Source: Auxenochlorella pyrenoidosa
Taxonomy: Eukaryota; Chlorophyta; Trebouxiophyceae; Chlorellales; Chlorellaceae
NCBI GenBank assembly: GCA_001430745.1
Contig: KQ481983.1
Coordinates: 690,870-709,408, forward strand
DNA length: 18,539 nt
Direction of reading: 5' to 3'
Made by a program: the position numbers and the translations under genes
Notes under the pieces: generated by a model
Told to the model about the DNA's origin: nothing
Seen by the model: the letters and a program-made list of their open reading frames with translations, nothing else
Database searches by the model: none
Part shown: positions 1-10,849 of the stretch, one piece after another
How the letters are laid out: each line of letters begins with the position of its first letter
How positions within the stretch are numbered: the first letter of the stretch is position 1

Positions 1-142
1 GGCCTGCAGCGCAAGCTGCGTTTAGGAGAGCGTGCCTCACCTTGCTGCGCACCTTCGTCACCGCGGCATGATTCTTGCATGTGCTCCCGACAAAGGGGTG
101 GGGGCTGGAAGGACGGTGCCCGCTGGCTGTCCAGCCGGGTGA

Positions 143-1555
<1,413 letters not shown>

Positions 1556-1577
<22 letters not shown>

Positions 1578-1683
1578 TGGGGCTGGGGCTTAAAAAAAAG
1601 GGCTGGGCAGCTTGTGAAGCTGGACATCTGATGGGCTGGGCAGCTCAAAAGAGGGCTGCTGGAGGAGCTGGCACATCTGATGG
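1556..1683 (+). repeat. Echoes of the gyrB stop-codon region in its 3' UTR
   Basis: The last codons and stop of gyrB (1556-1580, core GAGCTGGACATCTGATGG) reappear at 1616-1637 (AGCTGGACATCTGATGGG) and 1658-1683 (GGAGGAGCTGGCACATCTGA plus TGG). GGGCTGGGCAGCT segments fill the spaces. The downstream copies lie beyond the stop and are probably untranslated. Confidence 0.75.
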
Positions 1684-2322
1684 TCTGGATGGCTTGACAA
1701 GCCGGCCAGCTGCAAGAGCCCAACAGCTTGTAGAGCCGGACAGCTTGAAGAGCTGCTGCGCTTCCGAGGCCGGCAGCGCGCAGCTGCCACACGGCGCCCT
1801 GCACCGCCGCCTGCCCTGCCTGGCAACCGCCCTCTGCTGTGTGAGCCGCCGGCGCGCGTTTGTTAGTTTGCCGGCCCCGTGCAATGTGCCTGCTGACCAC
1901 CACGCGACGCTCAGTCCTGCACTCATCACTCCATCCTCAACCCTTCTCCCCGGCCTCTCTCCCCTCGGTTATCTCATCTCCTCTACCTGTTCACGCCACT
2001 GCAATTGTGCGCGCACGAAGGTTGCAGCCGTAATGTACACAGTAACAGCAGTGCAATGCTTGTCACCAGACCAGCAGCCTTCACTGGCAGCGAGAGGGGC
2101 ATGCTCACATGCTTGCTGGACAGCGGCTGCGGGGCAACAGCAGCAGTCACGTCGCCTGCTGCTGGCAGTGGCACGTCGAGGTACCAGCCAAGTCTCCAAC
2201 CACTTGCATTAACCTGCTCTTGCGCTAGCCCATGTGCCCTTGGAAGCAGTCAGGTCTGTGCCTGGTCCTTGGATGCCACCAAGATGTGATAAACTTCTGT
2301 GCACATGAAGGCATGCATTGGT

Positions 2323-2382
2323 CTGTGTCGCAAGTTCAGTTGCGACCAGACAGACTGTAAACACAATCGAGCAAGCAAACAG
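2323..2382 (+). repeat. Dispersed hairpin element, copy A
   Basis: This matches 8405-8464 without gaps over about 58-60 positions, at roughly 75-80% identity by eye, including a 15-base identical start (CTGTGTCGCAAGTTC). It contains a perfect inverted repeat, GTCGCAA (2327-2333), a 6-base loop, then TTGCGAC (2340-2346). CAGACTGTAA and an AGCAAGCAA tail follow. No ORF. It may be a short mobile element or a recurrent 3' UTR module, since it supplies a TGTAA. Confidence 0.75.
2356..2360 (+). terminator. Candidate gyrB polyadenylation signal (TGTAA)
   Basis: TGTAA is the usual chlorophyte polyadenylation signal. This is the first plus-strand copy I found after the gyrB stop, about 780 nt downstream, and it sits inside the dispersed element just 3' of its hairpin. 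Its use is inferred. Confidence 0.4.
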
Positions 2383-2461
2383 CAGGGATGTACTGGTGCG
2401 CCTGCTTGGCTTTGGCTAACATCTGTGCAAAAACACACTCATGCTTTGGGAAGTTGACTCC

Positions 2462-5400
2462 TCAGCTGCCTGGCATCTGACCCTGGCCCTCCACGTGCGC
2501 TGGCGCCAGCAGCTTGCAGGCGTCCCTGTGCCCCGCCCGCCAGTCGGCCACGCTGCAGGCGCGCGAGCAGTAGCGCGCCACGTTGCAGCCGCTGCACCGC
2601 TTGCCGCGCGTGCCGGTGGCTGCCAGGTTGGGGCAGGCCAGGTGGGCGCAGCTGGCGCGAGTGGCGGCTGCACGCGCCAGCTCCAGCCGCGCAGCCTGGC
2701 AGCACTCTGGCTCCACACCCTCTGCCTGCCAGCACGCCTCCAGCGCCGCTGCCAGCTCAACGACAGGCGGCAGGGCGGCGCGCAGGGCAGCCAGCTGCTG
2801 GGCAGGCAAGTCGCTGGCTGTGGACATGGATGTGCGAAGCCGCTGCGCTGCCTGCTGCAGCGCTGCGCTGGTGCCCGTGCTGGCTGCCTGGTCCGCCAGG
2901 GTGGTGGACGCCGCCGTTTCAATCGCAGAGATCACGTCCCATGCACTGCGTGCCGCGATGCTCAAGGCAGGGGTCCCCAGGCAATGGATGAAGGCAGGCA
3001 GAGCCCCGCTGGCCAGCAGTCGAGCGGCCAGGCGGGGAGCCTTGGCCACACTGTGCAGCAGGTGCAAGGCATACCAGCTCTGGCGAACCGTGTTGCTGCC
3101 CTGCGTGGGGCGCAGCAGGGCGGTGGGTGGACGGGGCGATTGTGTTGATGCTTCATAAGCCTGGCATCCGTCTGCGCCTGCTCTCAACACGTGGGGCAGC
3201 CATGGCGTGCGGCTGGAGTGTTGCTGTGCACATGCCTTGAATGCGATGCATTCAGCTGCACAATGCCCCCTGCCCGCCGCCCCCCCGCCCAGACCACAGC
3301 CCAGCCTCATAGGCCCCACCTCTGCCATGACGCCCAGCAAAGAGCCCAACAGGCTGGGGAGGGCGGCGTCCTCAGCAATGGCAGCCGGTCCCGTGGCAGC
3401 CGTGTCTGCGAGCACCACGGCGCTGTAACAGGCATCAGCCTGCGAAAGCTGCGGAAGCCACTCGCCCAGCCGGCCGGCGGCTGCAACCGCCTGCAGAGCC
3501 TGCCAGTACGCCGCCCGGGCACCCAGGAGCGCATCACTTGGGACGGCCAGGGGCCTGAGCTCCCAAGATGCCACGGACGAAAAGAACGAAAAGAACGACC
3601 TGCTCAGCAGCGGCAGCAGGCGTGGCAGGGGCTGCTCAGCAGACAGCAGCTGGCGGAGGGCATCTGGCTGGCCTGCGCCCCAGTGGACGAGCCGGCAAGC
3701 TGCTTCGAAGAGCTCTGGGCTCGCCTCCGGTGCTGCCGTGTCAGCGCCAGGGTCAATGTACTGAGTGAGCTGCCAGTTGCTGAGCTGCAGCCTGCCCCCC
3801 TCTGCAGCGCGAAGGGCCAGCCGCAGGATGCTGCCTGCAAGTGCCTGTGCCAAGGCTGGCAGCCCGGGCTGCTCCTGTTGCTGCCCCTGCCCCTGCTCCA
3901 CCTCCTCCCCTGCTGCCTGCCTGGCCACGTCTGCAAGCTGCGGCAGGGCGCCCAGCACCTCTGCGACCGCAGAGCACAGCTGGGAGCTGAAGTCCACCTC
4001 ACAAGGGCCTGCCGCCGTCAGAAAGCCTGATGGTGCGTCAAGGCTGAGCGAGGGGTCTGGCCTGCAGCCTGGAAGGCTGCCCAGCGCAGCTGCCCAGCCC
4101 TGGCACAGGCGCTGCACTGGTGGGCCGCAGTCGTACCCTGCCTGGGCGGCTGCAGGTGCTGCCTGCAGCGCACTGCCAAGCTGGCGCAGCAGCGGGGCTG
4201 CCAGCAGAGCGCTGGCGGCCTGCTGCCTGCATGGGCGCTGCGCGGCACACTCTGCAACAAGCCCGAGCAGCCCAGCCGCATCGGCATGCGACCACAGGAC
4301 AGCTGCCGGCTCGAGCCCAGCGGGCCTGTCCTCTGACGCGGCAGCGGCCGCAGTCCTCAGCAGGCGCAGCAGGGCGGCATTGTCTGCAGCTGCCAGGTGC
4401 TGCTGCAGGCCCGGGCGCAGCGTCACAGCCAGTATGCCTGCCAAGCTGGCAGGCGTGCTCCATGTAAAGCCTTCTTCCTGCCTGTCGGCCGGCAGCCGCT
4501 GCATCACCACCGCCTTGCTGAGCGCTGGAACCAGCAGGGCTGTCAGGCCGGAGCAGAGGGCTGCATCCTCTTGCAGCTGCCGGGCGTGCTCCTGCAGGGC
4601 CGGTTCACGCCGCATGTCCAGCAGCAGCTTGACCAGGCCGGTCGACAGGCCCAGCAAGCTGTCAAAAGGGCCTGCATGCACCACAAGAAGCCGGAGTTTA
4701 ATGGCCCTTCAGTGTCAGTGTTGCAGTCACCCCGCATGCCAGGCCCTGATAGACCTTGACAAGGGGGTAGGTAGGCATGCCAGGCCACCGTCCTGCCAGG
4801 GCACGTAAATCCTAACATGAGTGAGAGGGGACCGTGCATCATGGCCCCTCTGCATCATCCGCCCAGCATGCAGAGCGTGAGTAATGTGAATGTATCAGTC
4901 AACTCACCCGGGCGGGTGCACTGCAGCGCAGGTGTCAGCTCCCGAAGCCACGGCACCACTGCTCGTGCCGGCACCAGCTGCTGGGCCAGCAGGCGCAGCG
5001 TGCCCACGCTGGCAGCCAGGGTTATGCAGAGCTGCAAGTTGTTGGCCTGCAGGGCCAGTAAGGTGCCCATCTCGGTGCTGTTGAGAGACGCATCCTGGCC
5101 AGGAAAGGTGACGGCGAAGAGCCGGAGTGCCGCGGGCGCCTGGGAGGCCAGGAGGCGCCCGGTGCCCAGAGACAGGGTGACGAGCCGGCAAACGTCCATC
5201 ACAGCCTCAGCGGTGGGCCTCAGGTACTCCATGGCCTTCAAGGCTCCCTCACTGGCAGTCGAGGCGGCCCAAAACAGCAGAGCTGGCCTTGCCATCATTG
5301 AAGGCCGCGGAGGGATTAGCGCGGCGGGGCCCTGCAGCAGCTGCTGCAGCGGCGCATCCCATGCTGCGATAGTGCCGCTCAGCTTGCGCAGTAGGCTGCA

Positions 5401-5705
5401 AGAAGGGGGCGTGAAAGCGGTGTTTGTTTCTGGTTGCATTGAGCTCACTGAGCAAGCTGGCGAGGTTAACTGTGTCTGCAGCCCAAAGGACGCCGGCCGG
5501 CAGCGGCAGCGCACCTGAGCAGCTGCGCTCGCTCGGCTGTCTTCAGCGGCTGCCCGCTTCCGAAGACCGTCTTTGCCAGTCGAATCCACTGGCTTGTTCC
5601 TTCAAACAAAAGCCACCCGTCATCCTTCACGGCGCCCGGGCCTCCCGAGAAGCTTTGCAGCAGAGCGCTAGTCGCCCTGATGAGCTCGCCCCAGTTTTGG
5701 GGCAT
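2462..5705 (-). CDS. MYND zinc-finger protein, function unknown (four exons)
   Basis: Exons on the minus strand: 5705-5515, 5395-4908, 4671-3320, 3100-2462, phases 2, 1, 0, all GT-AG, giving 889 residues. The body is Ala/Leu-rich, helical-looking and of ARM/HEAT type by impression only. Residues about 828-872 form a MYND finger: CAHLAC, then CSGC, ARYCSRAC, DWRAGHRDAC, matching the zinc-ligand pattern of the family, which usually mediates protein-protein contacts. Such C-terminal MYND proteins are common in green algae and mostly uncharacterised; I see no SET domain, so it is not a SMYD methyltransferase. The start MPQNWGELI at 5705 was chosen because convincing protein begins near there; the frame stays open up to an ATG at 5891, which would add 62 residues. 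The last intron (3319-3101) is 219 nt and stop-free in frame, so a retained form is possible. Confidence 0.75.
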
Positions 5706-6510
5706 ACTGTAGGGCGGGATGCGAAGGAGGCGATCTAAAGCCAGGGTTGACGGCACACAAGGTTGGCATGGGCCAATCGCTGCCGACCGGCGCACAGCGT
5801 AACGCTGCGATGCAGCTTGATTTGATGGCAGTCTTACCACGTGCAGGCCTGCCAGTGCAACATGGCTTCCTGTCACAGCTGTCGAGCGCACTCAGAAGCA
5901 CTGCAAACGGCAGAGAACGCCCAGACAGATTCTGCCTGAATGGACACTCCTTCCCCATTCCCTCCTCGGACTCGGCTCTTTCCTACAGCTGTGCATGATC
6001 AAGGCTGTACAGGGTGGGCCGCAATGCGGTGGTGGATGGAGTTGGCAGGAAGGGGATGCATGCATAATGAACAGTGTCAACAGAGTAGGTTACCGGACAG
6101 AAGTGCTTGTGGGAACAGGTGGCAATGCTTTGCGGGGTCGCCGGCGGGCTGCCACATCAGGCAGCTGGCAATGCTGTCACAGAAAAACAAGTGCATGATG
6201 GGGGCGCGTTGTCAGCGCGTGGCCAGCAAGTGTGTGTCGGTCACACAACTGCTGCTCCGTGCCGTCAGGAGCGGCGCGACATGGCAGATGCCATGATGTT
6301 GATCACGCGCCCGCCAAGCTTCCTGCACAGGTGACGGCAGCAGGACCCCATGTGTTTCACAGCGCCAGGTCAGGCACAGCTCCAGCAGCAGATTCAAACC
6401 ACCCTTCAGTGTCAGTTACCCAGCCAACCGGGAATGCGAAACGGCCCGCTTCAACAACTGAGTTGATGCACAACTGCTGGCAGGCGCGGCACCCCCCTGT
6501 TGCTCCACAC
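5706..6510. other. Intergenic: MYND gene promoter and TPPP-like gene 3' UTR
   Basis: About 800 bp lie between two minus-strand genes. No exon with recognisable protein, RNA gene or clear repeat was found. There is no obvious minus-strand TGTAA. It is less GC-extreme than the coding parts. It probably contains the 3' UTR of the right-hand gene and the promoter of the left-hand one. Confidence 0.5.
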
Positions 6511-9500
6511 TCACAGCTTGCCAATGCCGGAAGCCGCCTCTGCAGCATCGCGGGCAGCGGTCTCGTCCTGAGGGCGCTCCCCTGCAGGCGTCGCCTCTGC
6601 CTGCTGGCCAGCCGGCAGGTCAGCAGCCGAGTCGTCCAGCCGTGCCGCCTCAGCAGGCAGAGTGGGCTCAGCAGGCACAGCAAGCTCAGCAGGCACAGCG
6701 GGCGCGGCATCAGCCTCTGGCTGCTCCTGCAGGCCGGCGGCAGCCGCCTCGGCTGCCGCCCCGGACAAAGCACGGCGCGGGCCGAAGGGCACCGCCGTCT
6801 GCTCGGGGGTCAGGGCGCCGTTGATGCTGGGGCCCGGGCAGCGGGCAATCTGGGCCAGCAGCTCCTCTGCACGGGAGCACCAAAGCAGCCAGGTGGCAAC
6901 AGAAGGAGGGCATGAGGGTGGGCCTTGCCTGGCCTGCTGCTGCAGGGGCTGAAGCAAGAGCCCATCCGGTGCAAGCCATGCCCGGCAGGAGTGGGAGGCT
7001 GATGAAGCAGGGCGGGAGCGCGGCGCACCCTTCTGCATGCCCTTCTCCACGGCCAGCTGCTCCACAGCTGCCAGGAACTGCTTGAAGCCGATGCGCCGCG
7101 TGCCCTGCACGAGACGAGGGAACAGAAAGGATGAGGCGGTGAGCTCAGGTTGGCTTCAGGTGCACCAGGGAGGTCTGAATGATAGCTTCCAGCACCCAGG
7201 AGTGGAGTGGGGAACATGCAGTTCCGAGGCTCTTGGGCAGTAAGGTGAGGCTTCACGTGCAGCCAGCCCCACCCTGGCTAGCTTAGCTGGCAGGCTTCGA
7301 AAAAACTCTGGTACAAGACATGCGGTTTCCCTCCCTTCCCTCGCGAGCCCAGACAAGCCCCGTGCTCCCTCTGCCCCCCCTCACCAGAGGCTTGGCCTTG
7401 GCCACAAACGCCAGGTCGGCGGCCGTGGCGGTCAGCCGGCTGTCCAGCAGGCCGGCGTCGCGGCACAGCTTCACAAACTGCTTGCTGTCCATGTCCAGCG
7501 CCTGCTGGGTGGGGCGCGGCGGGTGCTTCAGCGGAAAAAGATGCGCTGCTCGTGGACAATAGGGAGAGTTTGCGCTCGTGTGCATCCCAGGCTCTACAAG
7601 CCGCATGCCCTTGCAGCCGCCTGAGCCCACCTTATCCTTCCCTGCTGGAGCCAAACTCCCTGCTGCTCCTCATTGGCTGCCTGGTCCCTGCCCCCTGCAC
7701 CCCCTGCCCAAGCCCACCTTGCTGTCGAGCGGGGAGCTGCCCTGCCCAAAGGCGGCAAAGGCGCGGAAGGTCTCCTTGAGCCGGTCCCGGCTCTCCACGC
7801 CCGGGGTGCAGGCCTGTAGGAAGGGGGGGGGGGGGGGGGGACGAGCAATGTGTCAATTTGACAACTGCTCGAGCCTGCTAAGTTCAGTTTGGGGCGGGAT
7901 GAGGCCTTGCATGACTGGTGAGCAAAAATGATTCATGGCGGGCACGGCTGTAAAGCAGGGCATCCACAGAGGCCTCTGACGTCGCCTCACCTCCCCGCCC
8001 ACGCTGCTGCTGCTCTGCGGCGCGCCGCTGCAGGCTGGGGTGCTGGCCCCCGTGCTGCTGCGGCGGGCGCCGCCTGCACCGCTCGACGCCGCGACGGGCG
8101 TCTGGCGCCCGCTGTCGGCGCCTAGGGAGGATCGCCGTGCATACATACCTGCGCGGGGTTGGGTGCACAGGTGGCATGTGGTTTGAGGAGGGACGGTATC
8201 TGCTTTTATGTGCGTGCTATTACGAGTGTGCAGCACAAACGCCCTCCTGGGGCACGCGAGGTGCTCAGGGGGAGGCGGAGGGGCCCCCATGCACTCTGCA
8301 CGGCCCGCCAAGCAACTGCACACGCCCCAGCCTGTGCGGCAGCCAAACCACAGAGATCTGTGAAAACGCAAAGGGGCGCTGGAGGGCACTGCCAGAGCTC
8401 CTGCCTGTGTCGCAAGTTCCGTGGCGGATAGTCAGACTGCAAGCCCAATCAAGCAAGCAAGCCAGGCTCCTGCCTGTGTAGGTGGAGAGGTCGTCGTGGA
8501 AGCGCACAAACTCGGCGGCGGTGGTGCCGCTGGCAGAGGGGCCGCCCGCAGCGGCCACACGGGCCACCACCGCAGGCAGCTGCGCCCGGGTCTTGCCGGC
8601 AATCATGTCCAGGCAGTCCAGGAACTGCAAATGGGACATCATTAAATGCAGGGAAAGAATCCACTGGTGGCCCCATCGATTGAACCCTGGCAGCCATGAG
8701 CCAAATAGTCAGCCATCCAGGCAAGCAGGCTGCTGGGGCGCGTCTGCCACGCCGCTCCAGGCCGTCGCGGCAACAACGGCGCCAGCACGCAGCCAGTACC
8801 ACCCTTTTTTTGGGCGCACATCAGCATTGCCACATGCAGCAGCGCAGCACAGGGACCCCAGCGGCAGCCTGTGCTATCCTACCTGCTCAAAGGTGATCTT
8901 GCGTGCTGACCGCTCCTTGGCCTTGGCAAAGATGAGGTCGCAGTCGGTGGTGGCCAGCTGGCGGCCCACCAGCCCGCTCTCCTTGCACAGCTTGATGAAG
9001 CGCGCCTGGGGGGGGGCGGGCAGGGAGGAGGGAGGTTGGGGCAAGCGTGGGTGCAGTGGGGTGTGCCCACCAGCCCGTTTTTATGTTTCATCTACCAGCC
9101 CAACCCCACCCCATTCTGGCTTGACCTGAACGCAGCCTCAGGCGACGTGCCAAAGTGCCACAAGCAAGCCTTGCTGACACTGGCCACGCCCAGGCTGGCG
9201 GCACCCACCCCGTCGAGCTCGGCGGGCGGTGCCGCGCCGCGCGGCGCGCCAAAGGCCGCAAAGCCCAGGAACACGCCTCGCAAGCGGTCCAGCTCCTCTC
9301 GCATGTCGGCAGACAGCGCGTCCATCAGGCGGGGCGCAGTGACCTGCGGGGCAGGCCAAGCTGCGCCTGCTGAGCAGCCAAGCCCTGGTGAGGGCGCAAG
9401 GTGCATGGCATCTCACACCCATGCTCGCCAGCCATGCGGGCAGGGCCCAGTGGCATCGTGCGCTGCTTGCAACCGGGTGGGTACCCATGCGTGTGCAAAA

Positions 9501-10027
9501 ATCCCTGTCCCATGCCAAGGTGGGCGATGCGGACGGGCAAACCCTCCAGCTCGGCGCCGGTCTTCCCACACAGCAGGCGGGCCGAGGAGCAGCATTACCC
9601 ACGTCAAGCCGCTTTATTTAGCCTCTACGTGTCCGGCATGCCTCGCCAAGCCCTGGCCCCTCCCCCCTCTTCACCTTGCGATAGTAGGCAGCAAACTCTT
9701 CGGCATCGAGCCGCCCATCCTTGGAGCGCCGGTCGGCGGCTGCAAACTGCGCGGCCACAAAGGCAGCGGCCTCTGCCGGGGCACGGCCCTGCAGGGGGGA
9801 GGCCCGCATTGCAGGGTAGATGTTGCCAGAGTCAGTAGGCGTCGCCGCACAGCAAGCACAGGTGTTCTGCCCCATCCATGCGGGTACAGGCCAAAGCCAG
9901 CTACGCCCACCTGCAGCAGGCCCAGGTCTCCCAGAAGCGTTTTCAGCTCCTCCACGCGCATGCCGGCAGTCGTGTTGCGCGTATACGTGGCAAAGGCTGC
10001 CTCGGCTGAGGGTGGAGGCGGCACCAT
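6511..10027 (-). CDS. EF-hand plus tandem p25-alpha (TPPP-like) protein, ten exons
   Basis: Exons: 10027-9911, 9788-9675, 9343-9209, 9005-8883, 8624-8474, 8148-7991, 7813-7718, 7501-7385, 7104-7029, 6866-6511. All phases join, giving 480 residues. Residues about 9-77 resemble two EF-hands; the second has DRRSKDGRLDAEEF with plausible Ca ligands, the first is degenerate. p25-alpha domain 1 is about 90-214 (FIKLCKESGLVG, DCDLIFAKAK, ARKITFEQ, then STYTG). After a Ser/Gly-rich linker, domain 2 is about 270-395 (FVKLCRDAGLLDS, AADLAFVAKAK, TRRIGFKQF, INGALTPEQT). The C-terminal tail is Ala/Glu/Pro-rich with six-residue PAExxx repeats. TPPP/p25-alpha proteins bind and bundle microtubules and track with cilia across eukaryotes. 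Start ATG at 10027 has G at -3 and +4; no better upstream ATG before an in-frame stop. Intron 8473-8149 has a GC donor. Confidence 0.85.
6649..6702 (-). repeat. 18-bp coding tandem repeat in the TPPP-like gene tail
   Basis: Three units of 18 bp start at 6649, 6667 and 6685 (plus-strand CTCAGCAGGCACAG core). On the coding strand they give PAELAV, PAEPTL and PAEAAR. This is a disordered, low-complexity C-terminal extension likely to vary in length between strains. Confidence 0.75.
7823..7840 (+). repeat. Poly-G run (18 G), poly-C tract of an acceptor on the minus strand
   Basis: In the sense of the minus-strand gene this is 18 C followed by TTCCTACAG, so the homopolymer serves as the polypyrimidine tract of the acceptor before the exon starting at 7813. 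It is G-quadruplex-prone, and its length may be misassembled. Confidence 0.85.
8391..8479. repeat. Direct repeats flanking dispersed element copy B
   Basis: GCTCCTGCCTGTGT occurs at 8397-8410 and 8466-8479, exactly 69 bp apart. With one gap the match extends left by GCCAG (8391-8395 and 8461-8465). Read on the minus strand, each copy contains ACACAG followed by GCAGGAGC, the exon/GC-donor border. The repeats bracket copy B of the dispersed element. Confidence 0.85.
8405..8464 (+). repeat. Dispersed hairpin element, copy B
   Basis: Gapless partner of 2323-2382. The left hairpin arm GTCGCAA is intact but the right arm is mutated (TGGCGGA), and TGTAA has become TGCAA. It lies inside the GC-AG intron of the TPPP-like gene, in antisense orientation to that gene. 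Confidence 0.75.
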
Positions 10028-10849
10028 TGCAAGGGCGCCGGCGGCAGCTGGCGGCGAGTCTTGCAGAGCCTGCAGATCAGCGTGTGTGATCAGAAGCCGG
10101 AAGTCAAGGTTTACTCAAGGCGGATGGCCGCAGCGCGCAGAGCCGGAGTGGGGTTGTTAAGGCGCGAGTGTACGCGGCTGGCTGCACATTGCTGCGATCA
10201 ACCCTAACGTGCTTGCAAGTCGATAATGAATGGGTATAGCTTGTGCAGCTCGGAGAGTGTCCTTATTGCGAGCGCCCGATGAGCTCGCCTGTGGCAGCGT
10301 CGGCGGTTGACAAGAGCCCCTCTTTATAACCAGAAATGCTTCTGCGCAGATGGGTCGGCGAGCGATGAGATGTGGGAGCCCCTTTGTTGGCCTGCGACAC
10401 CACGCTGGCGGATGCTCCGCACGACAACGGTGGCGCCAGCAGAGCGATCAATCATTTGCATAGGCAGAGGCTGCAGCAGAGACTGTGCATTGCACCGCTC
10501 ACTATTTAGGAGTCTGGATGGGTCTCAGGGCATGAGGAGGCCAAGATGCGAAAGGACATCAGTGTTGCCGTGCCTGTAGGTGACAGCGGCAAGCTTAGCT
10601 GAAGTCTGCACCAGCAACATTCCCTTTCAGGTCTTGAACTAGAGGGAGCATCCTTTTTTATTCAACACACACTTTAGAAAAATAATAGTCCCGCCCCATG
10701 TTGATACAAGATGCACTGCGTGTTCAACGTGCTGGCACCATGTTGCACTCCTCCTGCGCTCCTGCCACAGCGGGCCCAGCAGCGAGCCTAGACATCGCTC
10801 CGCAGGCAGCCGTTCATCGGATCATTGCTCTGAGATCTCGAAGATTGCA
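10028..10849. promoter_or_regulatory. Divergent promoter region, TPPP-like gene (-) / TTI2 (+)
   Basis: 822 bp separate the two start codons, which point away from each other. No coding exon is convincing here. An A/T-rich patch lies at about 10647-10690, proximal to TTI2. No defined TATA box or operator could be assigned. 5' UTRs and any non-coding first exons would fall here. Confidence 0.5.

Larger units (their letters stand above)
1578..2461. other. Intergenic / 3' UTR region between convergent gyrB and MYND gene
   Basis: No coding exon is supported here: open frames are short and show no family motif. The region holds the gyrB stop-region repeats, the dispersed hairpin element at 2323-2382, and a plus-strand TGTAA at 2356-2360. 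It must also hold the 3' UTR of the minus-strand gene ending at 2462; I saw no minus-strand TGTAA for that gene. Confidence 0.6.

Noticed and set aside
4706..6416. 15-base match CCCTTCAGTGTCAGT at 4706 and 6402
   Set aside because: A single 15-mer match in 18 kb is only mildly unlikely, and the flanks do not extend it.
8640..8720. tRNA-like T-loop (GGTTCAATC) on the minus strand
   Set aside because: No matching T stem, anticodon arm or acceptor stem could be formed, and it lies inside an intron of the TPPP-like gene.
10263..10579. Short open frames in the divergent promoter
   Set aside because: No motif, no splice partner and no coding-like composition; typical chance ORFs in GC-rich DNA.
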